The translations under genes were made by a program, and so were the position numbers. This document shows, in pieces, positions 44,341 to 54,927 of a stretch of 64,000 nucleotides of DNA; position 1 is the stretch's first letter, and each line of letters starts with the position of its first letter. Origin of the DNA: Spirometra erinaceieuropaei (Eukaryota; Platyhelminthes; Cestoda; Diphyllobothriidea; Diphyllobothriidae); assembly GCA_902702965.1 (NCBI GenBank), contig CACRXP010000006.1, positions 3,053,428-3,117,427 on the forward strand, given 5' to 3'. The notes beneath the pieces are model-generated. The model saw only the letters and a program-made list of their open reading frames with translations. It made no database searches and was not told the origin of the DNA.

Positions 44341-45489
44341 AGGGCACACCGTGGACATCGTAGACATTGACGGTCGAACTGTCGTCCAGCCGGTTTCAGG
44401 GCAGGCGACACATGGAATAATTGTAGTAAACGTAAAAACGAGACATCTACCCGTTAAAAGAAATCATTTGAAATGTGTGCATGTGTCCACATGGGAGGCG
44501 GCCAGAAGTCGAGCAAAACAGCCCGTTTGTGAGGGACTGGGTCAACAGGAGTACGCCTTTTGGCGGGAATCTTACTTGTTAGTGTTGGATTCTCTTCGGT
44601 AAGGAACCGTGTAACAGGCATTACTTCTTCTGCAGATCTGTCCTCTTCTGTACTTGGATTGTTTTTCCGGACAGGAAATGAAGGTCAGAAGGCAAGGTCA
44701 TTTGGAGGGCGGAGGGGAGCGACTTGACAAGGGAAACTAAGACGTCCAGACAACCTTTCGGAAGGGGCAGTAAACAAGTGGACTGACTGGTGGCAATGAA
44801 TCAGGGGAAGCGTCAGGAGTGTGCTGCAAAAACAGGCCTTTCTGCCAAGATTGCACTCTGTGATGTACGCTGCCGATACCAAGTCTAGACAGCACGCCAC
44901 GTGCGCTCGACGGGCAAACGGTCAAGGTCATGGACGCGTGATTAGAACTCCCAGGTGTTGATTGGCTACCCTCCTATGTGCTGTCTCCTGTGTTCAATAC
45001 ACGTCCTGCCCACAACCAGTCTTCGGTTTTGTACACATAACACATTCAAAACTGACGATTTCTTCAGAGCACACAGGGGCATGTAGATATCATATAATAA
45101 CACATCTTGCTATAAGTCAATAGATGCAGTTGGGGTCCCCAACTTGCGGCATCAAGCCAGGTTTTGCCCGGAAAACGTCCTCTTGGGCGCACGCAGGCCG
45201 TTAGGGATTTTCATTCCACCACGTAGTCCGATCTCTCTGGGACTGAATTTTTGCTTACCTTTCAGCGTACAAAAGTGGTTATTTAAACAGAAGGGGCTAT
45301 CTTAGCTACTGACCTGTTTTATTTCACGTGAAATAATCAACAGTATTTAAGATCCCAATGCGCTGCATATAAAAGCCGCTCCACGGGAGAAAGGCGGGAT
45401 TCGGAATCTTCGGAGTTGCTTTTGGATGAACCCAGGGTGGCAGTACCAGTTTGTCCAGGTTCCTATTCTTGGATGGTGGGCTGAAGTGC
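44341..45489. other. Unassigned sequence
   Basis: A TATAAAAG box at 45367-45374 sits in a promoter-like setting but no gene could be placed after it. Bases 44895-45020 share words with 46740-46880 (GATTGGCTACCCTCC against GATTGGCCACCCTGC), an old repeat. Confidence 0.35.
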
Positions 45490-45660
45490 AAAGAGACTCA
45501 CAAGTGAATAAGAAGAGTCGAGCACCGGAACACTTCGTTTAGTGTCCTGAGCCTTCACACTCGTGCAGGAGTCCATCGTCAGAGGTAGTAGCAGCAACAG
45601 AACAAGTGACAGTTATAAGGCATGTAAGCCAATCATCGACCGACGGCGCAAGACTGGAGG
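45490..45660 (-). repeat. PLE terminal fragment with ribozyme
   Basis: Closely matches 52008-52180 (GTCGAGCACCGGAACA, GGAGTCCATCGTCAGAGGTA, CCAATCATCGACCGA). Contains a TATAAC box (minus strand near 45615) and the ribozyme below. Confidence 0.6.
45546..45585 (-). ncRNA. Decayed hammerhead motif of the AGCT type
   Basis: Helix I CCT/AGG, core CTGACGA, helix II partly paired (GACTC/GAGTG), GAA, then GGCT where the sister copy at 52037-52076 has AGCT. Loss of the A after GAA predicts inactivity. Confidence 0.5.
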
Positions 45661-47182
45661 TGACTACGCAGGGCTCGGTACGCCGGCGTCAGATCGATAG
45701 ATCGATTGATCGAGTTCTCATCCGAGTCCAAGGCTTCAATCAATTCTCGGCCTGTTTTGTTTCCGATGTGAGCGCCTATTTTGGTGGCTGCGAAGTTAAA
45801 CTCGTGGCCCATTTCGTAGGTGTGGCGGCCACTTGTGATAGTGCGTCGCCTCGTCGCACAGCCAGCTACCCCTACACGTGCGTGCTATCAGCCGCTTCTG
45901 CGCTCTGACACAAGAGGGTATTCACCTGCAACGACTGAACGCAGTATTATGGCTGGTCGCTTTCTCCATCGGACCATTCTCCATCCGTTGTACAAAACTA
46001 CGGGGCCTGTATCCATTTTACATACTGTGCCGGTTGTGAATCATTCGCTGAAGAATGCTCCTTATCGCTTTTTCACAAAACAGTTGCATGGCCTATCAGG
46101 CTGACCTTGAAAGTCGCACACTGCTCCTTTTTTCGAACGAACTGTGCCTAATGACGATAATCTTTACAGGTACCATGCACAGCAGCAAGTCTTCTTGTTA
46201 GAAGACGAGACTCGACCTACTGAAACCCATACTGTGCCCTCGTTCCGCGGCTGGAAACTTTGCACCGAGCGAATAGGCCGTCTGTCTGTCAGCCACTGCG
46301 TGTTTCAAATGCTCAACCAATTAAGGATGTGCCCTAGCTGGTTTTCCTCCTTTATAATGACCCACTGAAAAACAAAAAGTTGAGACTGAGCAATTAATTT
46401 CTTGTGTAGGCTGCAGTGTCAGGAGGAGGAGAAACAAGCGGTGTGGGCGGGGTGTACGCAGCTGGAGGAACCTAAATCATGCGGCGGCACTTTTGATCCT
46501 GTGGGCCTCGAGGCGCGGAGACGTCCCTAAATTAAGCCAGTTTAGCGAGTGTCGCGCCCGCGTGGCGCTGAATAGTTCTAGTAAAGGCCGACTGGGCATG
46601 ATCGCGCGCGCGCCTCAACCGAAAAGAACGACTGACCCAACTGAAACCGGACAGAAACTTCGGGTCTGTCCGGCCTGGGTGGTTGAGTGGCAAATGTACT
46701 GCATGCTGCCCGTACGATTTGGATATTACGCACGTGCACGTGACAAGTTGGCAGCTCCTTTGTGCTGATTGGCCACCCTGCGACTTACGACATTTCCTCC
46801 GTGTCTCCTACGACTCCTCACTTGCGCTGCCTCTCTCGCTTAGTGCACCTCCTGCCTACAACCTTGCATAGCAGCAAACATGCCAGAAATAGTTATTTTA
46901 GGTGCCTTATGTGTGACGGCACATCTACGGCTGCACAGGTTTCGCGCCCAAGTCTACGCGGATCGCACTTCCTTGTGGTCACCAGCGCGAATTTGAGCAC
47001 CGCGAGTCAGTCCTGGCCAGCAGTAGCAATGCTTGTCGCCCCCTAGTGACCTTGTCAGACATGCCAACCGCCCCAATATCTGAAAGGGTCGGCGTAGGGC
47101 CAACTGGCTCGTGAAAGAATGATACCACTGCGGCGCCCGCATTCGAAGGGGTATATGTACCCGCAGTAGACTCTATCCTTCC

Positions 47183-47186
<4 letters not shown>
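45661..47186. other. Unassigned sequence
   Basis: Short frames only. The 100-codon and 94-codon frames at 45606-46104 have no recognisable domain. Confidence 0.4.

Positions 47187-47223
<37 letters not shown>
47187..47223. repeat. (CT)n microsatellite
   Basis: Uninterrupted CT dinucleotides. Arg/Glu-rich frames across it are artefacts of the repeat. Confidence 0.95.
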
Positions 47224-47227
<4 letters not shown>

Positions 47228-47283
47228 ATCTGCGGTTTTGAAATCGCATTTATATCGCACCTTGTACACGACACAGGCAGGCC

Positions 47284-47560
47284 GCATTTGACGACGGCTA
47301 ATAAACCAGAAATGGCCATTCCAGTCTCCCTCGTCTTTGTCGGTAATACCATTCTGCCTGTATATCATGCGCCGCTGTGCGGCTGCTGGTTGGACTCGCG
47401 AGAGAGCCCTTAAGGCACAACGGAACGAGTGAGTTCCGTATGAACGATCGGTGAGCGCCCCCCTACCATTGTACATTCCCGATCGAAAACCGACAGGGCA
47501 ACGGGCTCGTGGCCCGGTGGGTAGAGGCGTGGACTTCTAAACCAACAGGTCGCGAGCCTA
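47284..47560 (+). mobile_element. tRNA-like ribozyme repeat, permuted and truncated
   Basis: Starts inside the ribozyme (TTGACGACGGCTAATAAACC), then tail, GC hairpin block, GATCGGTGAGCGCC block and the first half of the tRNA-like section, ending at CAACAGGTCGCGAG within it. Helix I 5' strand and the first core base are lost. Confidence 0.7.
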
Positions 47561-47562
47561 AC

Positions 47563-47660
47563 CCCTCGCAGCTGTGTCACACAGCGGCAGAATATCGGCG
47601 AAGCACGTGTGTGGGCTTTTAGCAAGTATCTAGGTCGGGAGTACGGTATAATACCTTTAC
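47563..47660 (+). repeat. Dispersed repeat D2 fragment
   Basis: CCCCTCGCAGCTGTGTCACA and GTGGGCTTTTAGCAAGTATC match D2 at 34850-34920. Confidence 0.5.
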
Positions 47661-47765
47661 CATATGGAATTCATACTACTCGTAGTACTACTTGTTTGTA
47701 GAATGGGCATTACGTGGTTATTCCACAGTAGTTGATTGTCGTCGACTCGAATGTTCATTGAAATG

Positions 47766-47936
47766 AGCCCAACCAGCAGCCGCACAGCGGCACATGATAT
47801 AGGCAGAATGGTTTTGCCGGCAAATACAAGGGAGACTGCAGTGGTCACTTCTGATTTATTAGCCATCGTCAGTCAGTCATACCCAACTCCGAAGTGTGGA
47901 ACGCCAGGGACTCGATCCCGCGACCTGTTAGTCAAA
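47766..47936 (-). mobile_element. tRNA-like ribozyme repeat, diverged partial copy
   Basis: Minus strand: GC hairpin block (AGCAGCCGCACAGCGGCACA), tail, ribozyme and a shortened tRNA-like section, cut by the PLE fragment at 47937. Confidence 0.7.
47834..47878 (-). ncRNA. Hammerhead-like fold with compensated helix III
   Basis: Core CTGACGA and GAA kept. Helix III reads GTGACCAC, where both outer positions changed together (A-T to G-C). Helix I GACTGA/GCAGTC keeps five of six pairs. The G after GAA departs from the usual A. Confidence 0.5.
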
Positions 47937-48440
47937 AAAGCTTTATTGCTTAAATTTTCGTCACAGCTTCCCAAGTTTGTCGCCAGACTGAGATGTAGAG
48001 CAACTGTGAGGACAAGTAAACAGTTAACTTTATGAGTGCACGTAAAATCGACACGTGATTGGCATTTGCGCCTGTAGGCTGCCGCCTTGTACGCCATTAG
48101 GTTTCGATTGGTTCTCGTTCCTTTCATTTCCCTTGAAAATTTTGTACATAGCATCTACCTCAATATGAGGATTGATTCATAACTCATCTAAGTGCATGAT
48201 TTTGCGAAACTCTCGGCCTCTTTTGGTAGAGCAGACAACAACGATACGAGGTTTGTCCTAACCGAAGGTGCGTCCCCTATTAAGGATATGCATGGCCACT
48301 TGGAACAGATGGTCTCGCCTCCCAACTGCCAGTTATTTCTTGTGGATGCGTGTAAAGGCGGACTTTTCCGCATGGTCACGGGATGCGAACCAATCGGCAC
48401 ATAATGACGCACACGACGGCCGCTAACTGGCGAAAACGTC
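47937..48440 (-). pseudogene. PLE 3' fragment: C-terminal endonuclease remnant
   Basis: Minus-strand pieces such as KWPCISLIGDAP (in a shifted frame) and KRGREF followed by INPHIEVDAMYKIF align with REFLEAMHS and INRHIELDAAYKSL of the open PLE at 59561-60085. Several frameshifts. The end contains a mutated hammerhead (47947-47987, core CTGGCGA) and the AATAAAGC tail. Confidence 0.65.
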
Positions 48441-48641
48441 AAACAAGTGTCGATTTTTTAAACAGGTTTAAAGTTTTAACCGTTTTAGCACATTTACTCA
48501 ACGTCTCACGACGACCTGGAGAACCAGCGCCGAAAATTGGCCTGCTAATGTTTTTTATTTTTCCCAAAGAACGTATCAGACTTCAAAAATATGCATATAC
48601 TACTGCCTTCAAAAGTGTAAGGTGCCGGAATTTTCCTGAAT

Positions 48642-49028
48642 TTACCGCTGGGTGAGGCTTGTCGACCCTGCCTCACTGGTGCCACTGCCGCGTCTCGCCT
48701 CGTTTTTCTTGGCCGCTGACCTCGGGCGCGGCCTTTGTCCTCGTCGTGACCGTCGCACTTGCTGCAGCGGCTTCAGCCTGCCCAGCGTTTTCTCCGTACT
48801 GGGGCTGAGACGCGTCTGGGCCGCTTTATGACCGTTTCGCTTCCCCATAGCGGCTGTCGCGCCATCCACGAGAGCCAGCGAGCTTAGACAAAAGCTCCCC
48901 CCTCTCCCCGTCGTACAACAGTCAACAGACGCCGCCGCGGTCGAGACGGCAGAAGGCAAGACACGGGTCACGTGGGGCGACAAAAAGGCCCCAGCTGCAT
49001 GAGGCCGGGGGGGGGGGGGGAGGTTCAA
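48642..49028 (-). CDS. Unrecognised Arg/Ser/Ala-rich open frame
   Basis: 128 codons in an unusually GC-rich patch. The peptide is basic and low-complexity (MGKRNGHKAAQTRLSPSTEK, RRSRRGQRPRPRSAAKKN). No domain recognised. Open frames arise easily in GC-rich DNA, and the opposite strand is also open over part of it, so this may not be a gene. Confidence 0.2.
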   Translation of the reverse strand: MNLPPPPRPHAAGAFLSPHVTRVLPSAVSTAAASVDCCTTGRGGSFCLSSLALVDGATAAMGKRNGHKAAQTRLSPSTEKTLGRLKPLQQVRRSRRGQRPRPRSAAKKNEARRGSGTSEAGSTSLTQR

Positions 49029-49264
49029 ACGACTGCTTCAAGTGACTTGCGCGTGCACTTGTTTACAGTGATGCAGACTTTTCCCACGCCCATCGTGATA
49101 CCCCTGGCGGAACAAAGTCTCAAGGCGACTGGCGATGGACCTGGATGCGGTGGTTGACAAGGCCAAACAGGCGTCTCCACGTGAATCGAGCTTCACATAA
49201 AGCGGCGCCCCCTGATCTAGCATAAATTTGGGTACTAGGAGGACGGGGAGGCATTGCAGCCCGA

Positions 49265-49465
49265 NNNNNNNNNNNNNNNNNNNNNNNNNNNNNNNNNNNN
49301 NNNNNNNNNNNNNNNNNNNNNNNNNNNNNNNNNNNNNNNNNNNNNNNNNNNNNNNNNNNNNNNNNNNNNNNNNNNNNNNNNNNNNNNNNNNNNNNNNNNN
49401 NNNNNNNNNNNNNNNNNNNNNNNNNNNNNNNNNNNNNNNNNNNNNNNNNNNNNNNNNNNNNNNNN
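49265..49465. other. Assembly gap (201 N)
   Basis: Run of N. Frames that read through it are meaningless. Confidence 1.
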
Positions 49466-51319
49466 CTCTCTCATGCACCAGTGTTCTGTTCCAGCCTTTC
49501 GGGCAGCCAATGGTGGGAATGAACAGTGCCCATGAGTTTGTCGCGCTTGCACGCACCCAATGAGACAAAGACAACGTTACGGTTCGCACCGAATTGGACC
49601 CCGGAATCAGCCGTCGGGCCCTCAGAAGAGGCCACGCGTTAAGAAGGCTGCGCAGAGTCTGCGCATCCCAATAACCAATGTCGGGCCCTAAGACGATGAG
49701 TCATCTCCGGAAATCTACTCCATCGGCATCCCATCAAAGTTGTTTATCGATTTTTGCGCGGGGTGAGAAGATGTTAACTGTTGTTTAACAAATTCACCAG
49801 CGTCTTGACATTCCTGCTTTACTGGTAGACGCATGCATTCCATCTAACAATATTTCGAGCATTTTTTATCGTCTGACTGCTCTACGTGTCGAATTTTCAT
49901 TAAATGAACTTTCCTCGAGCCAAAGAATTACGTGTGGGGTGTGCAGAACACCGAACTAATGTAGACATTTCCGCAGTACCGGCATCTCGGGGCGCACAGG
50001 TCAGCGAATGCCATCCTGCCGACGAAGGGCCAATCAAAAACTCTACCGAACAACACCTACTTTTAAAGAAGTATTGTGGGCATCTCTATAGTTTCTTCTT
50101 GACCCGCGCATATACTGAGCTTTTACTACGATAATAGTAGGTTGTTTCCAAGAAGTGGAACTTGGAGGAAAAATTATACGCGAATCCTATTCCTTTTAAA
50201 TATCCCATAAAATGTCCAGGCGGTTGTGAAGACGCAGCAGCAAATGGTGATTAGCTCTACTACGCACTTCAGACAGGAGTACTTTTCCAAACCATGTGAA
50301 GCATAACCGCGTGTTCATCCATATGTTTTCTTTATTGAACGTAAGTCACTGTCTCTAATAAAAGCAGGTTAATATTATCTCGAAAGCGCCGTGCATTTAA
50401 GTTGGTGGGAGGCTATGGTACTGGTACAAACAGCTGATGTTAACCGATCCCCTGATCTTCTACCCCTGCTCCTCCGCATATCTTCATCCGATAAGAACAA
50501 CGCACAACGAGACGGAATTCCGAAGTGCAGACCAGAGTCATTCAAGTTGCAGATGTTCTCACCCTAGATCCCTCAGCTTTGCCGATCTGAGATAATGATC
50601 GTCTCCGTCAACTTTGACTCCTTTCTCAGAAACCTTCATTGCTTTTAACCCCGTTCTGAATTTAAGCTTCCTGCTTCGTCCCCAGGACGCTTTCAGTCAT
50701 TCTCCAGCAGTATCGAAAAAAGTTCGATCCAACGATATAACTGAACTACTAATGTCGGAGACTCGGGAGTGATGACTATAAATGTTGGATTTGTAGACCC
50801 ATCTGAAGTAACAGTGCTTCTCTTAGTAACAGCTGCCTTATGCTCAACGGACTTATTGGTTGCACCCTCGGAAATATTTCACTAGAAAGCAGTAGGCTAG
50901 AATTCTGTTGGATTTGGTTTCTGGAGACTATGAACAATCTACAACCACTGACAATGTTTCGGGCGTTTACCCAAAAGTGGTGGAATTCTGCCTGGCGGGC
51001 TTTTGAAGTTGAGCCACTACTTTTGTTGTTCTCCATTCACGTGTGAATTTTCGAAACTGTATATTATTCTGCCTACTTCCCTTTGATAAACTGATATTTT
51101 TACATCCCTTGTTCGTCTGAAATCAGCTTATGAGGCCATCTCTACGTCACGTTAGAAACTTTTTGAAGGAACCTAAATCACCAAATTCACTGGCGACTGA
51201 CCATGGTGCCAAAAGCCTCACTTTTCGGCCACTATGTCGTACCTGTGATCTCTGTGCACTAACTTATTCACATTTTCATCAACAAAAACCCGTTCATCGG
51301 AAAAAAACACCGTTGCGGT
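49466..51319. other. Unassigned sequence
   Basis: No recognisable coding, RNA or repeat features; short frames only. Confidence 0.45.
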
Positions 51320-51774
51320 TGGCAACTCGTGCTCGAGCGTCAGCCAAAGAAAAAACTATCGATTTCAGGCTTCATGTCGACAAATTGTCGTTCGATCTTT
51401 AACAAAGCCCACTATATGGATCTACTTTTTTTGAAAACAGAACACGGTAGAACTCAAGGGATTTGTCTCCATCCTTCTGCTGCTTTTGAACGGATAGAAA
51501 ATCTTCATCGTGTAGCAGAGGTGGAGGAGTTGCTATTTTTGTTGACCAGAATTGGTGTAGAGGCTGTAAGTCCTTATTTTCGTCGTATGTGGTTTGGTAG
51601 CCCCATCTGAAATAAACAAACCCTAGTCGCCTCTAATACGCGACCGGTGGCAATAGGGGTTTTACAGGTGGAGTCGGGGAACGTACAGCCGACGAGGTCA
51701 AGTAGTTGTATGCAAAAGGAAAGCTATTGGGAGTGCGTGGTTGTACTTTCAATGGTTGAAGAGTAGTTGCGCTA

Positions 51775-51915
51775 ACCCCTAACCCTAACCCTCACCCCTA
51801 AATATAACCTCTTATTCTAAACTCCGAACGCTAACCCTAACCTTTAACTCTAACCCCTAGCCGTAACCCCTAACCATAGCCCCTAACTGTAACCCCTAAC
51901 CCTAACACCAACACT
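51775..51915 (-). repeat. Interstitial telomere-like tract
   Basis: Imperfect array of CTAACCCTAACCC-type words. TTAGGG is the usual flatworm telomere unit. Here it lies inside a transposable element. Confidence 0.75.
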
Positions 51916-51924
51916 AACATAAGT

Positions 51925-52008
51925 GAAGAAGAAGAAGAAGAAGAAGAAGAAGAAGAAGAAGAAGAAGAAGAAGAAGAAGAAGAAGAAGAAGAAGAAGAAG
52001 AAGAAGAG
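51925..52008 (+). repeat. (GAA)n microsatellite
   Basis: Twenty-eight GAA/AAG units. The poly-Lys and poly-Ser frames it creates are artefacts. Confidence 0.95.
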
Positions 52009-52036
52009 TCTAGCACCGAAACATTTTGTTTATTTT

Positions 52037-52076
52037 TCTGAGCTTTCGGACTCCTGCGGGAGTCCATCGTCAGAGA
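52037..52076 (-). ncRNA. Minimal hammerhead ribozyme, AGCT type
   Basis: Minus strand: helix I TCT/AGA, core CTGACGA, one unpaired T, helix II GGACTCC-CGCA-GGAGTCC (7 perfect pairs), GAA, palindrome AGCT, cleavage-site C. The best helix II among the PLE-type motifs. Confidence 0.6.
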
Positions 52077-54118
52077 TAGAAGCAGCAACAGAACAAGCAA
52101 CAGTTATAGGGTATTTAGGCCAATCATCGACCGATAAACAAAATGTTCCGGTGTTCGAAACCTCTTCTTCTTCACTTATGAATGCCCCTGGAACTCGAAA
52201 TTTCGCCTTCATTCGTGAGTATTGTGTCCATCAGGTGGGGTTACCAAACCACGTCTTGCCCTTATTTTCTTACTTTGATGAGTTAACATACGGTATGGCT
52301 GTCATATGCAAGCCCCGTTTGTTGGATACTTTCAAAGGCATTATATTTGTGAGTATTTGCATTCTCCCTTCTACCTGTGAAGGCGCTCTAGTACGCTTTT
52401 CGGCTTTCTTTCACAAAAACTTGCTATATTTTCCTGCTAGCAACTTATTCTCTTTTGCGGTGATTTTAATCGCGTGAACCTACGTCCCCTCACACATTTG
52501 CCTCCTTCAATACTCGCGATGACGCCCCTCTTTATCACACATTTTGATCAACCACCTCGAGCTTTTTTGTGTTAAAAATAGAGATCCGTTTTCAGGTTCA
52601 GATTAGTCTACGCTAATGGCACTTCGGAAGATTTATCCCACCTCTTAACCAATCCTAAGAGAAAAGTTAAGGTTCGCAGCACGTCTCCACAAAATATCTG
52701 CTTGCTTCAGACTTCTGTATCCTACATTATTCCCGCTTTCCTTAAACAGTCGGATGTCGAATCGTGCTCTAGACACCTTACAGCGTTTTTAAACGACTTT
52801 TTTGATGTTTGCTGTCCTCTTGATACTGCTATGATGAGACCGGGTAGAATTTATTCTCTTTAGCTAAAATTCTTAAGAAACAAGAAGGAACTCTGCTATA
52901 AGTTAGGCTTATGTGACAGCCTCAAGGATGTTGCCGTCTTAATGAAAAAAGAGACTGTCAAAGTAAATGACCTGTTTGTTAGTCAGCCTTTTACATCTTC
53001 TTCGCCTTCATTTCCTCCTTCCTCTATTGAAATTTGGAGGAATCTTAAGCGTCTCTCTGGTCATTATATCACACTGGAACATGTGGATGCTGATTTAGAC
53101 TCCTTAAAGGAAAAGTCTATTTTTATTCACAATGACTCCCGTCTTTCTTCAAAGGACATTTCCGTTCTACCATGTGTCTTCCCATCCGTGGCTGCGCAAC
53201 AGGAGAGAAACACCTCAAAAAGGTCCGTGGATCAACAGCTGCCGGACCGGATGGTGTCTCACTTTTTCTCCTTAAATCTTGTTGTTCTCAGATACCCCTA
53301 TTTTAACGCACCTTATTAACATGTCTTTCATGGAGTCAAATATTCCTGACGCCTGGTGTACAGTAAGAATCGCTCCTTTTCCTAGAAAGCCCGCAAATTT
53401 TGGTCCTTAATCTTTTTGTCCAGTTGCCTACTCTTCCGCCCTACTGAAGCTTTCTGAAGGAGTTACTCTGGACATTATGAAGCCATTCTCTTTCAGTTTT
53501 TCCGATCCTTTACAGTTTGCATGTAAGGCCAAGCGTAGTAGCTTGGATGTTGTTGCTCTTGTGGTCCACTCTGCCCTAATAGAATTAGATTAGGGTTTCC
53601 GTGAGTACGCCTGCGCTTTTCTTGACTACTCCTCCGCCTTCTATACCACCCTGCGCCATCTACTGCTAACCAAAACATCCACGTGTGGCTCTCCAGGCTG
53701 GGTCGTCTCTTGGCTCGGCGATTAATTTACTTCCCGAACTCTATTTGTTCAGTCTGGCAAGCGGAAATTCACGGTCCTTTTCAATGACTGTGGAGTTCTT
53801 CAAGGTTCCATTTTATCCCCTCATCTTTTCTCCCTCCACGCTGATTATTTAAGATCCCCAAACGACTGTCTCATAGTTAAGTATGCTGACTATGTAGTTG
53901 TTGGACACCCTTTCGAAAATAGGACGCACCCCCAGTCTTCGAAGGATGGAATTGACCGTATGGTCGCCGGAAAATGGTCTCGTACTGAATAATAAAAAAA
54001 TCAGTTCAGTATATTTTCCGACTGCGGCCCTCTCCTAGTCCCGAATCCTTAGGCATCCTTACCCAACGAGGCATCCCCTTTCAAGTACCTCGGTGTTGCT
54101 TTGTCATCAAATCTTTCT

Positions 54119-54206
54119 GCGAATGTCTCTGATGATGGATTCGACTGAGAACCCGAAGCTTCAGGCCAATAAATTTCTCGTTCCAGTGATCGCATCTTCG
54201 TCTTCT
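54119..54206 (+). mobile_element. 88-bp PLE terminal insertion with 13-bp target duplication
   Basis: ATCAAATCTTTCT occurs at 54106-54118 and again at 54207-54219. The CR1-like RT reading (SSNLS) resumes after the second copy. The insert matches 56680-56767 throughout, starting GCGAATGTCTCTGATGATGG and ending CGTCTTCT. It is the extreme PLE 3' end containing little more than the ribozyme. Confidence 0.85.
54125..54166 (+). ncRNA. PLE hammerhead motif, second core strand altered
   Basis: Helix I GTCT/AGGC and core CTGATGA are kept. Helix II GGATTC/GAACCC is weakened, and GAA is followed by GCTT in place of ACGT. Probably inactive. Confidence 0.5.
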
Positions 54207-54370
54207 ATCAAATCTTTCTTTCTCCCTCCATATTGAGATTCTTTTCACTAAAGTTCGTAAACTTCTTTATTACATCCGTCATTTATGCCCCTTTCACACA
54301 CCTTAACCCTTAATCTTGCTGTTTATAGATGCCTGCATTCTTCCTCTTATTCATTGTTCTGTCATTTTTT

Positions 54371-54759
54371 CCTGCTTTACTCAAAAATATATGTTAACTG
54401 TAAGACGAATCCGGTGAATTCTCTCTTCTGTCGCCGGTGGTAAAGGGATATAAATACAGAAGACAAGACTTGAACTGTCCCCATAATAGTCATTTCTTTC
54501 AGTAGAAACCCTTTTGAAGCTTGTGTAATTTCTTAACTTATATTCTGTGCATGATGAATAGAGTCCACTTTTGCTGAAAATTTTGAACCTATACTCCAAA
54601 ATAAAGCAAATCCCCTCTCTCTAACGGAGCTTTTTAAGCATGGCGTCCAAGGCTATTCGATCGGTCCTGACAGATCTACCATAGGAGGCTTTAATTTGGC
54701 AGAGGGGAAACACTGTGCATCTGTGATAAGTTGTTCTCAAAAAGGGCTGTGTTGCAGAT
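54371..54759. other. Unassigned sequence between CR1-like and PLE remnants
   Basis: May hold the CR1-like 3' end. AATAAAGC at 54600 could be its polyadenylation signal. Nothing else recognised. Confidence 0.35.
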
Positions 54760-54927
54760 GCAATTTGCCAATCATCACACCAGCATCCAACGCACGTGAT
54801 GAAATTGCAGCAACTAACGACGCGAATGTCGGCCATCAAACAATTAGCGCACCAAGTGCAACGATCCCGGATGAAGGGGGGGAATCATGAATGTTCATAG
54901 GTATGCGGTAGCATGGTGACTGCATCC

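Larger units (their letters stand above)
51582..52259 (+). mobile_element. TLR inverted-repeat element with telomere-like tract and a 10-bp target duplication
   Basis: Ends are inverted: TGTGGTTTGGTAGCCCCATC on the left, TCAGGTGGGGTTACCAAACC on the right. CCTTATTTTC flanks both sides (51572-51581 and 52260-52269) and the CR1-like coding sequence continues across, showing a clean insertion. Inside are a CCCTAA/CTAACCC-rich tract (51775-51915), a GAA microsatellite and a PLE-end fragment. No transposase. The TIR and roughly 10-bp duplication would suit a Mutator-like enzyme, which is inference. Confidence 0.8.
51320..54370 (+). pseudogene. CR1-like non-LTR retrotransposon, degenerate, with two later insertions
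   Basis: Order of remnants: endonuclease start (STNCRSIFNKAHYMDLLFLK at about 51380); GGGVAIF-like codons in a shifted frame at about 51510; ICKPRLLDTFKGIIF (52310); linker frame 52942-53319 (IWRNLKRLSGHYITLEHVDA, DISVLPCVFPSVAAQQE); RT motifs GVLQGSILSPHLFSL (about 53791), KYADYVVVGHPFE (catalytic YADD changed to YADY, about 53881), KYLGVALSSNLS (about 54085) and, after an insertion, its continuation to 54370. Many stops and shifts. Insertions at 51582-52259 (TLR) and 54119-54206 (PLE end) both have target duplications. The 33060-33870 fragment is the same family. Confidence 0.8.

Noticed and set aside
45361..45380. TATAAAAG as promoter of a host gene
   Set aside because: A good TATA box by sequence, but no open frame or RNA gene follows within a plausible distance. 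Left as a remark only.
47055..47249. Arg/Glu-repeat frame
   Set aside because: Product of the CT microsatellite at 47187-47223.
49038..49589. Frames spanning the N run
   Set aside because: Most of the peptide is undetermined; no support on the flanks.
51901..52016. CRISPR-like or bacterial array
   Set aside because: The repeat is a simple trinucleotide with no spacers. Every coding trace in the window is eukaryotic transposon sequence.
51870..52100. Poly-Ser frame on the minus strand
   Set aside because: Translation of the same GAA microsatellite.
51923..52477. 184-codon frame starting with a long Lys run
   Set aside because: The start is the GAA microsatellite. The rest crosses a ribozyme fragment, the TLR end and a CR1-like fragment. 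Not one gene.
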